Positions 1 to 10,000 of a stretch of DNA of 64,000 bases are shown here, one piece after another. Numbering within the stretch: position 1 is the stretch's first letter; each line of letters opens with the position of its first letter. The stretch is from Trichomonas vaginalis G3 (taxonomy: Eukaryota; Parabasalia; Trichomonadida; Trichomonadidae), in the NCBI RefSeq assembly GCF_026262505.1, contig NC_067207.1, positions 15,406,082-15,470,081 of the forward strand, read 5' to 3'. Position numbers and translations under genes: made by a program. The notes beneath the pieces are model-generated. The model saw nothing but the letters and a program-made list of their open reading frames with translations. It made no database searches and was not told where the DNA came from.

Positions 1-385
1 CGAGGAACAAATGACGATCGATTCTCATTAATTTTGTTATATTCTTGCTTTTTATTCACCTATTAGCATCAAATAGAAATATGCTATTCAATTATATCAA
101 TATTTTCATTATATTATACATGATTTTTAATTTCATTGTTGAAATCTAAGAAATATTTAATAAAACCTTAGAACATGAGTTAATTACCGACGTGTAATAA
201 TACGTAAATATACATTTTCATTTTAAACAACAAAAATCTGTGAAAATTTCAATCAAAAATTTTTAGGAGTTGGAAATCATTCGTAGACTTATTAACACTG
301 CATTCACATGTTATCATCGTGAAGAGAAATCGATGAAATTCACAAATGATAATAGGTCGATAATAGCGGTTACATTCAATAGCTA
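1..385. other. AT-rich intergenic stretch
   Basis: There is no convincing gene here. The 3' part is the leader and promoter region of the following IBD gene. No TCA(C/T)(A/T) initiator stands close to its ATG; the nearest TCA is the TTCAAT at about -11, which lacks the pyrimidine after the A. Confidence 0.6.
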
Positions 386-1165
386 ATGTTTCCTTTTCCA
401 GGGCAGACCCAAGGGATGGATGTACAAGTTCCTTCAGGTCCTTGGAAACGTCTCTCCGAAGAAGACAAGAACAAATTTATCCGTTTGCGTCACTACTTCC
501 ATCAAATGCAGAAGACGGTAAAGGATCATTTCTATTCCTCTTTTTCAACGGAGTTAGAGTATGTAATTGAATTCACAGACTATACTCCAGTATCCAGAGA
601 GGACAGATGTGCAATTGCAGGCCTTGCAATCGCCGGACCATTTATAGCTGTGAACACGCGTCAATTGATGGCCTTTCTGGGGCGCTGCAAATCATCTATA
701 AACGGAAGCCTACAAAATCTTGGATACCAATCATTGCGTTCAAAAACAAAATCACGAGAATGCGTATTAGCAATTTTGCCATCGTTTGAACATGATTCGA
801 GTATCCTCAGGCAATGGACAGTCCGGCGTGTTACCGATAGTGCAAGGATCTGCTTTCTAAGTCGTTATCCAACTGCTAGATTACCAACAATCACCGCAGC
901 CGACTTGATTGAAGAGAAGAAACCAAGAGCAGAGAAGACATCACCGCAAATGATGCCTGTAGAAAAGCAGCCACAGTTCACCAGCCTTCCTATTCAGTTA
1001 CAACCTCAAGCACCATCAAATCAGATGCCAGAAATGTCGAATTCGTACTCTGTTGAATGCTTCACACAGGATGCAGCATTCCCAATCGAACCAGAACCTT
1101 ATTTGATATCTCACTCGAATTCAACAATGTTTTTAGATTCTTTCGACTGGTCATGGGACCAATAA
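386..1165 (+). CDS. Initiator-binding-domain (IBD) transcription factor-like protein
   Basis: This 259-residue protein has the trichomonad-specific DNA-binding fold of IBP39, the factor that recognises the TCA+1Y(T/A) initiator of RNA polymerase II genes. The key signature is at residues 97-114, FLGRCKSSINGSLQNLGY. It corresponds to the recognition helix of the family's winged-helix domain and carries its basic and Ser/Asn contact residues. The domain spans about residues 20-150. The remaining C-terminal 100 residues are Pro/Gln/Met-rich and look disordered, and I do not see an IBP39-type C-domain that binds the polymerase tail. The protein is probably nuclear and may be a paralogue binding an initiator or related promoter motif. 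The start used is the first ATG; a second at residue 11 is possible. The family assignment is strong, but the exact target site is unknown. Confidence 0.85.
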   Translation: MFPFPGQTQGMDVQVPSGPWKRLSEEDKNKFIRLRHYFHQMQKTVKDHFYSSFSTELEYVIEFTDYTPVSREDRCAIAGLAIAGPFIAVNTRQLMAFLGRCKSSINGSLQNLGYQSLRSKTKSRECVLAILPSFEHDSSILRQWTVRRVTDSARICFLSRYPTARLPTITAADLIEEKKPRAEKTSPQMMPVEKQPQFTSLPIQLQPQAPSNQMPEMSNSYSVECFTQDAAFPIEPEPYLISHSNSTMFLDSFDWSWDQ

Positions 1166-1764
1166 CTTGTTGTTTTACTATTTTATATTATCTATTATTT
1201 AATTTTGTTTTTTGATATTTTTTTTCTCATCAAAGTTTTGTTTGTAGTTTAATAAATGGCCATTTTAAACATAAAACACTTTCCAATCAGTATTTTCTAC
1301 TTTCATTTTGAAAAATTTCATTCAAATTTTATCATCTTCAAAAAGTTTATTAAAATGGATATCTTTCATAGTACCACAAACATTCTTTTTTCCCAGTAAA
1401 CTCAATTTAGCAAATTTTACAAATCTATATTTGTTTCAATTGGGAAATCGATAAACATCTTATTGCTTTAGACTTTACTAGTGTTATTGTGTCTTTTCAT
1501 ACTTATTAACTTATTCAAAATTCATAAATAATATGAGAACTCTTTGTCAGCTTATATCGGGACGTAAATGTAATTAATGTGTATGCGAATCACTTGAAAC
1601 ACCAATTTATTTAGTAGTGCTTTAACTATTAGTTGAAGACATAAATGCATTCGATTCTTCAGAGACAAATAAAATGCTCACAAACGAAAAAAATTTACTT
1701 CATCTGTAATTTATAAAAAGTTAATAAAGATGAATTTTTCTAACACAAACATAATAAATAACTT
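1166..1764. other. Intergenic, contains one copy of a dispersed repeat
   Basis: This is the gap between an IBD gene ending on + and a protease gene ending on - (convergent 3' ends). Apart from the repeat at about 1340-1540, which recurs downstream at about 50420-50600, I see only AT-rich sequence. Confidence 0.5.
1340..1540 (+). repeat. Diverged dispersed repeat, copy 1
   Basis: About 200 bp here resembles 50420-50600 in the same orientation. Shared blocks include ATTAAAATGGAT followed by TTCATAGTACCA, and further on ATCTTATTG then TTAGACTTTACTA. The blocks are in the same order with small length differences. Both copies sit a short way 3' of a + strand gene or gene fragment. Identity is too low for a recent copy; it may be a relic of a repeat or of a gene. 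Confidence 0.6.
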
Positions 1765-4700
1765 TTATTCCTTGACAATCTTTTCACGGCTTTTAGCGCA
1801 TTCATCGATTAATTCCCTTAAATATTCTTGTTTTGTTCCGTTGCTTACCAATGTCTGTAAAATTGGAGAGAGCTGAGAAAGGAAAGACTGTGTTGGATGT
1901 ACAACAGTCAAGAACTTTATCATGTTGTTTGCAGGACCTGTTGTTACCAAAACAGCCTTTTCTATGTATTGATTTACCTTCCATTGGATTATTTTCTCTT
2001 TGACGTCATCATAAGCCAAAAGAGAATTCAATACAGAAGTAATTTCTTCCAAGTTATTCGTATATATTTCAAAGTTTTTGTAAGTAGCGGAAACAAACAA
2101 CTGAACATCATCTATCAAGTGCAAATCGCTGAAGAAAACAGTCAACAAAGTTGCTGTTGAATTTCTAATTTCTTTTGTTGGACAAGCAATCAAAGAATTC
2201 ACGAAATCCAAAGAAGAAAATTCCTGCATCATTGACAATCTCAATTCACTTTTCGTTAACAATGATTCCATCAATAAATTACCAAGTTCTATGTTGTAAC
2301 TCGGCAAGTAATGACAAGACAAATTAAAGAAGTATTTTAAGGCAACAATGTTGTATTCGATCTCAGGTTTCTTCGCGTAATATCTCATGATTTTATAGAA
2401 ATTCTTTGTCAATAAAACCCTTGAAATATTCAAATCGAGGTTCCTCAACATGTTTCTCTTCTTTATTTGTACTAAATACGTGTAATCTTCTTCGTAACAA
2501 GTGTAGAACAACAAATATGGTTCTCCTTTGATTTCAAAATCATTAACCCTTTCAACTTTGTAGTCATTGCAATAGTAATAATTTTTAACATTTCTAACAG
2601 CAGCTGTATAATGTCCATTGTCAATACTTCCATGATGCAAAGCGACGGCTTGTAAATTATATGTTTTATCACCAAAAGAAAACTGTTTTTTGATTTCAAC
2701 TTTGTCATTTAATTTTATTCTTTTTCCTGTCTTATGATCATATTCGAATCTCTTCAATTGAACAATGAAAATATCAGGCAAACTCTCATAAGTTTTAGTT
2801 AAAACTGCATCAACAGTTTTTCCATTATAATTATACTTAATTCTCTGTGGTTTGTACAATTCTTTGAGACTTGTAAAGATGTCTGAATTCAAATTCACTG
2901 GAATCATTATCATTTTCTCTGTACTTTCAGAAAGAATCTTATTATCATCTGTTTTAATTTTCACGTCAATTTTTGTTGTGAAATATTTTTCAAAGTTTTT
3001 CTCGCCGACATCAATTTCCAAGTAATTAAACATTTCAGAAAGAAACTCTGCTGCATCTTGTGGTAAATTCGACTTCAAATAATTAGTTTGGTCCCAAATT
3101 GAACAAAATGATTTCGTTTCTAAATATAATTCATTAGAAAATGTCATTTTTTCAACAATATTCTGTAATAATACATTAATTCCTTCAGAAAAAACATTAT
3201 CAAGCATTAAAGATAAGAATTGGCAACAACAACATAAACATTGCAATGTAGCATTCATAAAACAATTATGTCCATTATTAATAAGTCCGCATTTCAATCC
3301 AGGCTTCCTTAAAACAACTTTTTCGCCTTCAATTCCAAAATCTTTCATAATTAAATTGACGGTTTTGTAAAGAACATCTTTCAAATCATCACAAACTTGA
3401 AGAACGATGTTCCAAAACGAAATAAACAAAGAAGAATCAATTTCGTCACCCAATGTCTTCGAGAAATTGAAGAATGTTCTGGATAAATACTCAGTAACTT
3501 TGATTTTATCTTTTTTCGTTATAAATTTTTGTTCTAAAAATTTTGAAACAAATTCTAAACTGCTGAAACTATAAAAATCATTATAAAGAACTGTATCAAA
3601 TAAATCCATTAAATCTATAGTCGGAACAACAATATGTGTCAAAAGTGAACTGAAAAATCTGTCATTTGGAACTTTGTTGATTTTTGACGAAATTTCAGAA
3701 TAAAAAGTGACAGGAATCGGAAAAGACGATAAAATTTGTTCGAAAAACTTTGCGTCATCAGAATCATTCATTGCCAAAGAGTATAATAATGACTTGATGT
3801 TGATTTTCGATTCATCCATTACAGGAATAATTTTTGTCAACAATTTTGAAAATTTCATTGGCAATTTCATAAGTTTTTCAAACAATTCCTTTTGATCAAG
3901 AAGAGGTAAATATGTTGGTAACACTCTGAGACATTTGTCTATCATTAAATCATCAGAGAAATTGTTCAAATTGTCAACAATAAATTTTGGAATCGATTTT
4001 TCCAAAAAATCTGACAATTTTACCAAATCTGAAGTCAAAATTGTAAAATTATATAATAACAAATAAGGTCTATCAAGAGGAAAAATCTCTGACAAGTCTT
4101 GGCATGCTAATAATGTTGTAACATGTTTTTCAGAAACAGGTAAATTTTGCAACAATAAATATTGATTTTTCGTTGACAAATTTTGAACTAAAAATTCATA
4201 AATGTTAACTTGAATAACCATTCTAGATAAATCTATCGTGCGAGGAATTACATTAAAATTATTTGTCACTTTTTGTATCGTAAAAACGAGTGACGACTTT
4301 TTCAATTCTGACAAAGGCAAATCTAAGTCACAAATCTTTCCATTTAAGAAAATAGAATAATTCGTTGTGTCATAACCGAAATAATCAACAGCAGAAACAA
4401 AAACGTTTCTTATATAAGTATATTTCACAAAAATATAATAAAAAGACTGTTTTTTGTCTAAATCTGACATAACCGTCACTTCTATTGAATTCAGATTATC
4501 ATACAAAGCCATTGGAACCAAAGTCTTTTGGAAAGGTATATCAGCCATGTAGTCAAGTAAGAATAAAATGAAAATAGTCAAACAATCATCTTCCAAAATA
4601 TATTTTTGGAAACAAACAACTGCAGCAAGTAAAAAATCTTGATCTTTCGAATTCATCGATAAATAATGCAAAAAATTAAATCCAAACAATTCCCTGCTCC

Positions 4701-6369
4701 TACAAATATAACTACATGACATTTCCATGCCAATCAAGTATTCTGTTCTATCTAAATTCGGTTTGTAAATAACATTTTCTATAAAAAGTGACAAACTTTT
4801 TGAAACCGGAATTGAATCCATCATCAAAACAATTAAAACCGTTTTAAAAGGAACATTTTTGACGAAATCCATTATTTTCGCAAACATTTTCATTGAATCG
4901 AATTGGCTTGCAATAGAAATTAAACCATAAACCAACTCAGAACTTACTGGCATCATTTGTTTCGTAACAAACAAAATTAAACAATCAAGAACAGTGTCAT
5001 CTTCTGTTTTCATGTGACAAAAGAATTCAAATACAATTAATTCAAGCTCTGAACATTTCTTTTTGTCTAAAATATTGTATTTCGATAATAAAACGGACAA
5101 AAAGTGACAAGTACTAATATTAATTTTTTTGTATTGAATAATTGTGTCAACAGTGTTAAGGAAATCTTCTTCTGATGCTTTCTCCGCCAATAATTTGCTT
5201 TTGAAAATTTTGACAAAATCGGGAAATTTTTTCTCATCGTTTTGTAAACCATTCAAAATTAAATCTATGGCATTTTGTCTATTTTTATTTTCGTTGATGA
5301 TTTTGGTCGCTGTTTCAACCCATTTTTCATCTTTTTTGAGTTTCAGAAAATTAACCAAATGTAAATTTAAGTCATCAACACTTGAAAAGTGGTAAACAAC
5401 GAAAAGGAGGTCGAGAAAGAAGTCTTCGTTGGAGAGTTTCCAGAATTCATCAATGTAGTCCCTTAAATAGCCGCAAACAGAGAGTTTTGAGTACAATACT
5501 TTCAAATTTTGTATATATTCGGCCCTGAAAGGGATTTTGAACAGGTATTCCATCGATTTGTTGTCGTTTATAAGCTTCTGATGACCTTCTTTACCTATAG
5601 GTATCGTTAAAACTTTGAAAAATAATTGAATTCCACTGTTATGATGGATTATGTTATCAGAAGCGAGTTCGTAAGTAAATATCTTGTATAGTAAGTTTAT
5701 TGGCTCTATTAAAAACAGCTTGTTTTCTTTCATTAATGAAATAAATTTATCAATAATTGTTGACAAACTGTCTTTGATGTTAACACGTGATTGGGTTTTC
5801 ATTATTTCGTATAGCCTGTTGAGAATTTGCAGTGCCATGTCTGAATGCTGGTTGCTTTTGTACTTATAAAAAAATTCAAAGGCAAAATTTGATAAAGCGA
5901 CAAGAGTTTGCAGGTCATATGTATTCACTTTCGACATTATATAATGAAAATCTGTGTTATCTATCATCTTTTGTTGAAGAGTGGGATATAATTTCGGATT
6001 TGCTTTATAAATGGCGTTTTCTGAATTAAAAATAGATGTAATGATTTTCGGAATTGCACTGTAGTGATAATCGAATTCAACTCTGATAATTTGAACAAAT
6101 TGCCAGAGTATTTCGAAATATACTTTTTTGCTATCCGTATTTATAGATTTATTTGACAGAATCTTCATCAATATATTATTGTGAATGAAAGGAAGGAATT
6201 TATCTGCTAAAATATTGTATTTTTTCATTAAATTTAGATCTTCTCTGAGAGTTTTAACAATTTTCACAAAATCTTCAACGTAATATGGAAGTTCATCTGC
6301 ATTATCTATGCAATTCATGAATAAAGTAAGCCATGTTTGAAAGTCTGACTCAGGCCTAATTTCATTCAT
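1765..6369 (-). CDS. Large ubiquitin carboxyl-terminal hydrolase (USP, peptidase C19)
   Basis: This 1534-residue protein is a cysteine protease that removes ubiquitin from proteins. Residues 1 to about 1020 form a long helical, armadillo-like region with no recognised motif, as in the large USP9X/USP34/USP24 class. The catalytic domain begins with a Cys box, CGLINNGHNCFMNATLQC, whose nucleophile is near residue 1036. It ends with a His box, NGHYTA, whose His is near residue 1253, followed by a CNDY stretch that can supply the third residue. The roughly 260-residue catalytic core is short for the family, and another 230 helical residues follow. The oxyanion-region Asn-Thr usual before the Cys reads His-Asn. 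The reading frame is fully open. The ATG is preceded directly by TTTTCA, so the leader may be very short. The USP assignment is firm, but the subfamily and substrate are not. Confidence 0.9.
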   Translation of the reverse strand: MNEIRPESDFQTWLTLFMNCIDNADELPYYVEDFVKIVKTLREDLNLMKKYNILADKFLPFIHNNILMKILSNKSINTDSKKVYFEILWQFVQIIRVEFDYHYSAIPKIITSIFNSENAIYKANPKLYPTLQQKMIDNTDFHYIMSKVNTYDLQTLVALSNFAFEFFYKYKSNQHSDMALQILNRLYEIMKTQSRVNIKDSLSTIIDKFISLMKENKLFLIEPINLLYKIFTYELASDNIIHHNSGIQLFFKVLTIPIGKEGHQKLINDNKSMEYLFKIPFRAEYIQNLKVLYSKLSVCGYLRDYIDEFWKLSNEDFFLDLLFVVYHFSSVDDLNLHLVNFLKLKKDEKWVETATKIINENKNRQNAIDLILNGLQNDEKKFPDFVKIFKSKLLAEKASEEDFLNTVDTIIQYKKINISTCHFLSVLLSKYNILDKKKCSELELIVFEFFCHMKTEDDTVLDCLILFVTKQMMPVSSELVYGLISIASQFDSMKMFAKIMDFVKNVPFKTVLIVLMMDSIPVSKSLSLFIENVIYKPNLDRTEYLIGMEMSCSYICRSRELFGFNFLHYLSMNSKDQDFLLAAVVCFQKYILEDDCLTIFILFLLDYMADIPFQKTLVPMALYDNLNSIEVTVMSDLDKKQSFYYIFVKYTYIRNVFVSAVDYFGYDTTNYSIFLNGKICDLDLPLSELKKSSLVFTIQKVTNNFNVIPRTIDLSRMVIQVNIYEFLVQNLSTKNQYLLLQNLPVSEKHVTTLLACQDLSEIFPLDRPYLLLYNFTILTSDLVKLSDFLEKSIPKFIVDNLNNFSDDLMIDKCLRVLPTYLPLLDQKELFEKLMKLPMKFSKLLTKIIPVMDESKINIKSLLYSLAMNDSDDAKFFEQILSSFPIPVTFYSEISSKINKVPNDRFFSSLLTHIVVPTIDLMDLFDTVLYNDFYSFSSLEFVSKFLEQKFITKKDKIKVTEYLSRTFFNFSKTLGDEIDSSLFISFWNIVLQVCDDLKDVLYKTVNLIMKDFGIEGEKVVLRKPGLKCGLINNGHNCFMNATLQCLCCCCQFLSLMLDNVFSEGINVLLQNIVEKMTFSNELYLETKSFCSIWDQTNYLKSNLPQDAAEFLSEMFNYLEIDVGEKNFEKYFTTKIDVKIKTDDNKILSESTEKMIMIPVNLNSDIFTSLKELYKPQRIKYNYNGKTVDAVLTKTYESLPDIFIVQLKRFEYDHKTGKRIKLNDKVEIKKQFSFGDKTYNLQAVALHHGSIDNGHYTAAVRNVKNYYYCNDYKVERVNDFEIKGEPYLLFYTCYEEDYTYLVQIKKRNMLRNLDLNISRVLLTKNFYKIMRYYAKKPEIEYNIVALKYFFNLSCHYLPSYNIELGNLLMESLLTKSELRLSMMQEFSSLDFVNSLIACPTKEIRNSTATLLTVFFSDLHLIDDVQLFVSATYKNFEIYTNNLEEITSVLNSLLAYDDVKEKIIQWKVNQYIEKAVLVTTGPANNMIKFLTVVHPTQSFLSQLSPILQTLVSNGTKQEYLRELIDECAKSREKIVKE

Positions 6370-6769
6370 TGAAAAGTTTTTTTTTATATTTTTTTATGGA
6401 AATTTTTTTTTATTCATTGTAATTAACTTTTATTATCATTTCAAAAGATTTTCTACAAAATATAGTTAATTCATTGCATTTTGCATCAACTCAAGAAGAA
6501 TTTCATAAACTGTAATCATTAACTTATGAAATACCATCAATCTAGCATGTAACAAGTCAAATTTATCATTTGTGCATAGAATGGATCAAATTCTTGTTGC
6601 ATATGGAGCCAAAAAGGGTAAATCTAATAATTTCGAATTTAATGGATATTCTGAAGTTGTAAAATATTTGCTAATAGAGATATTTATGGTTGTCATCCAA
6701 TATATTTGTTCGCTGATTTAAAAATAGAATGCAAATATATAAATGCGTTTGTTTAATAACTAGAATATA
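6370..6769. other. Intergenic with ankyrin relic
   Basis: AT-rich sequence lies between the protease start and the 3' end of a broken ankyrin gene. It holds a short ankyrin relic on the + strand, listed separately, and nothing else I can support. Confidence 0.5.
6581..6720 (+). pseudogene. Ankyrin-repeat relic
   Basis: Translation on + gives an ankyrin-like piece (YGAKKGKSNN, then GYSEVVKYLL). After a small disruption it gives NRDIYGCHPIYL, the start of the next repeat. This matches the usual repeat order of trichomonad ankyrin genes (GHSEVVKYLLS-GAN-xxDxxGxxPL). It is about one and a half repeats, opposite in orientation to the neighbouring ankyrin gene, and has no start or head domain. It is a fragment of a former gene. 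Confidence 0.6.
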
Positions 6770-7935
6770 TTAAATTGCGCCATGGTATTTAAGATAATCC
6801 TTAATTTCTTCAGTAGTTGCATAATCAATAGGAGCTTGCCCATAATCATTTTTAACATTGACATCTGCACCATGTGAAATAAGAGCTTCTATTATTTCTA
6901 AATTACTACTATAAATTGCATAATGAAGTGCAGTTGTTCCATAGTTATTTCTGACATTCACATCTGCACCATATGAAAGAAGCATATTAACAAAATTGAT
7001 TTTATTATCATATGCCGAAATATGAAGCGCAGTTGACCCATCAACATCTTTTCCATTGACATCTGCACCATGAGTGATAAAGAATTCACAAAGGGATGGA
7101 ATATTAAATCTAACAGATTCTGCGACACATTTGTTGACATCATTTAATTTGTCTAAATAAACTAAAAATGCTTGAAGATTATTATATCTAATACAGTCTG
7201 CGATATCAATTTTTAAGTTGTATTCATTCATCAAAAAAGTAACAAAATCGATGTTATGTGAAGCAATTGCCCATGTCATACTAAAATTATCAGCTATTTG
7301 ATATTTCAAGCATTCACTAATGATGTGTGGATTTCCACCTATAAATGAACAATAAAGACACCCCAGAGGAATTTGTGCGTGAAATCTTAGGTGAACTTAA
7401 AACAATTGACTGCACCATAATAGGAGCAATATCTATAAAAATGATAAGCTGGAGAGCTAAATTCATCATTTAAGTCATTGTAATTTTCTTCTATATATGA
7501 TATAAATGCTTTGATATCATCATCCATAATTATTTTAATCATTGGTATTACCTTGAGAAAAAAATTACTTAAATAATCGGATATTGGATATTCCATCGTG
7601 AGACAATAGATAAGCTCTATATTAAAATCTTTAGCGAGTATAGTTTTGAATCGATAGGGTAGATCATTATAAATATTTGGATTTTCTTTGATGACTTTTT
7701 TTAAAAGGATGATATAAGATTTGGCATATCGATTATTGCATCTAATTGCATTTTCAATTGATAAGATGATCTCATATATTGTAAAAAGTTTTGTTTCAAT
7801 TAAATTATTTTTGATTCGCTTGAAAAGTTCGTCTATTTTGTTTTCGTCGAACGTATTTAGCTTGTACAACGTTTGGAATATGTCAATATAATCTTTGAAT
7901 AAATCCATAAGTTCACAGTAATAGGATTTCTCCAT
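6770..7935 (-). pseudogene. Ankyrin-repeat protein with DUF3447-type head, one frameshift
   Basis: The upstream part, from ATG at 7935, gives the head domain (MEKSYYCELMDLFKDYID), which aligns with the head of the intact ankyrin protein at 50719-52539. The frame closes just after NCFKFT at about 7388. The -/+1 frame then continues the same alignment (SFIGGNPHIISECLKYQ) into repeats ending at GAI. One small indel at about 7388-7397 therefore splits what was one gene of about 390 codons. The C-terminal part holds roughly three canonical repeats (HGADVNxKDxxGxTALH). It could be a true pseudogene or a sequence error. Its likely role, as for this family, is protein-protein interaction; the partner is unknown. 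A transposon sits 53 bp upstream of the ATG. Confidence 0.8.
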
Positions 7936-7980
7936 TAAAAATTTTGTAAAATTCACAATTTGAATGGCGATTATTTTATC

Positions 7981-7988
7981 TTATGAGC
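7981..7988 (+). repeat. Target-site duplication, left (TTATGAGC)
   Basis: This 8 bp sequence lies directly outside the left terminal inverted repeat and is repeated exactly at 9643-9650 outside the right one. Confidence 0.8.
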
Positions 7989-9642
7989 AAAAGGGGGGAA
8001 CTCATTTTTTAGACCAAAAAAGTGGCACCTGAGTGTATTGTTTCTGCTTTATCTGATCATTGAAACGGAATTGATCCACGTTATTAGTATGAAACAATAA
8101 TATACTAGGGACTAAAGAATATTAATATTACAAAAACCCAATTATTCGATGTTCAACTCATCATATCTTGCATTAAAGTTGATACCTTTATTTTTTCGAA
8201 ATATTACAACAGTAGTGACCTTACGTATTACCAATGATAGCCAAAGTACTATTTTGGCATAAAAAATTTAAAACGATATTGAAACAACATATTGACTAGT
8301 CATTCTGGTATAGTATTATGCATACTATCAGGTGATATATTCTCAAATATCTTAGCTTAGCTTCCGTTTGATTATGAGATACAGATCTAATGTTGCTTAT
8401 TTTATACCCATAGTCACTAACTGATAACATTATTATGATAAGAATACTAAATGTGCGAATTTAATATACGTTTGATTCAGATTTATTGTCGAAATGCATT
8501 TCAGAATATATATCTTGAACTCATCTGTGAATAAAATCATGATATTATTGATTGTTTTCTAGATACTTACAATAGTTTCTAAACATGTGAAGATAATCCT
8601 TAATTTGAACCAGAAATAATTTTAAATTACTAACAATAGATGGTTGTCTATATAGAATAGTATATTATTTTTGATAGTAAGCTATGACTGATTTATAATT
8701 TTGGAATGTATACTTCTTTTCTATATCTTCGAAAAATAGTTATAAGATTTTGCTTTATAATTGACACAATTTAGTAGAAAAATTATAGAATAGCAAAAAT
8801 AAAAAGGTTTTATCGATTTGGAACACAATGAAAATGGTTCATTTCTCTCTAAATTATAAATTTTCAAAAAAATTAACCTCAATTTTCCAAAAAAAATCAA
8901 GAATTGAAAAAAACGTTATCATTTTCTAGAAAATTGCTTAGGCTTTTTCTATAATGGAAAAAATTTGGAGAAATTCACCAAGGAGAACTTCATTCTAGGT
9001 GTCCAAAGCAATTGCTATCAGTCAAAAAAACCTAGAAAATTTTAAATATTGATATCGATTTTCATCAATCACTTAAAATTGATTGTTTGCAGTCGATGTC
9101 ATCACACCCCATTAAATTCTAATATATTTGAACATATTACAAATCGTTTTTGAAACTTATCAACATTTCGCGCAATTTAACAATACTCCAACTCTCATAC
9201 ACAGTTCCTATTACCACAGTCTTATTTTAAGAAGAAATGATTAATAAAATCTAAGATCTAACGATTTATTTACCCAATTCGAAAAAAAAAATTAATTATA
9301 AATCCTTATTTGTTCATGTTTTATATACAGATGTAGAAAGGAAAACGAATAAAGTGTTACTTCAAAAAAATACCTGAAAGCACCCTAATCAATAAACAAT
9401 TTACTTCTTTAGCATCGTATTTTGCTCGTCTTGAGCCATATTTTTCGTTTAATTTTCATAATACGATAAAACATATGCGTTATCAAGTAAAATATGGATA
9501 TTTTAGAAGATCATAATATATCTCGAAATCAAACGAAAGCCATTCTATGAGTCCATACACACTATTACTATACTTCATATGTCAAGCATAATGAGAACAA
9601 TTTTGGTCGATACCTTTGTTGTCGACGAAGTTCCCCCCTTTT
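7989..9642. mobile_element. Non-autonomous DNA transposon, 14 bp terminal inverted repeats, 8 bp TSD
   Basis: The element starts AAAAGGGGGGAACT at 7989-8002 and ends with the exact reverse complement AGTTCCCCCCTTTT at 9629-9642. It is bounded by identical 8 bp direct repeats, TTATGAGC. The inside is 1.65 kb of AT-rich DNA with no reading frame resembling a transposase, so it must rely on proteins supplied elsewhere or be long dead. An 8 bp duplication is what hAT and P-type elements make, but the termini do not look like the hAT CAGGG-type ends, so I leave the superfamily open. The perfect inverted repeats and duplication suggest a fairly young insertion. It lies in the promoter region of the broken ankyrin gene on -. 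Confidence 0.75.
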
Positions 9643-9650
9643 TTATGAGC
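9643..9650 (+). repeat. Target-site duplication, right (TTATGAGC)
   Basis: Exact partner of 7981-7988, adjoining the right end of the transposon. Confidence 0.8.
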
Positions 9651-10000
9651 CAAATTGTCAATATGATAAATTGTAATTTTGAATATAAAAATCTCAATCT
9701 ACATCAAAAAAGTGAAATTGACAACAAAAAATTTGTTTCTTTTCAATCAAGGACAGATTTTTTTTGATCCGTTATAGATGCTGTTGGTTCAATGTATCTT
9801 AGAGCGTCACATTTTTTATCTGCGAGAGAATCTTGTTAGGATCTTCATGTGAGATATTTTTGCTTTGACAATTATAGATAATAAAAGGAATGATAATAGA
9901 TCATCTAAAGTTGGAAAACAAACAAATGTTTACATGTAAAGAGTATTTCTAAATGAAAATATTATTTTTCTAAATAAAAACAAACAAAAAAATATATTTA
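9651..10000. other. Intergenic
   Basis: AT-rich sequence between the transposon and the SMC3 stop codon. About 9770-9850 is somewhat richer in GC, but I cannot assign it a feature. Confidence 0.4.

Noticed and set aside
9579-9767. 62-codon plus-strand frame
   Set aside because: It runs across the right end of the 1.65 kb transposon, so it cannot be an old gene.
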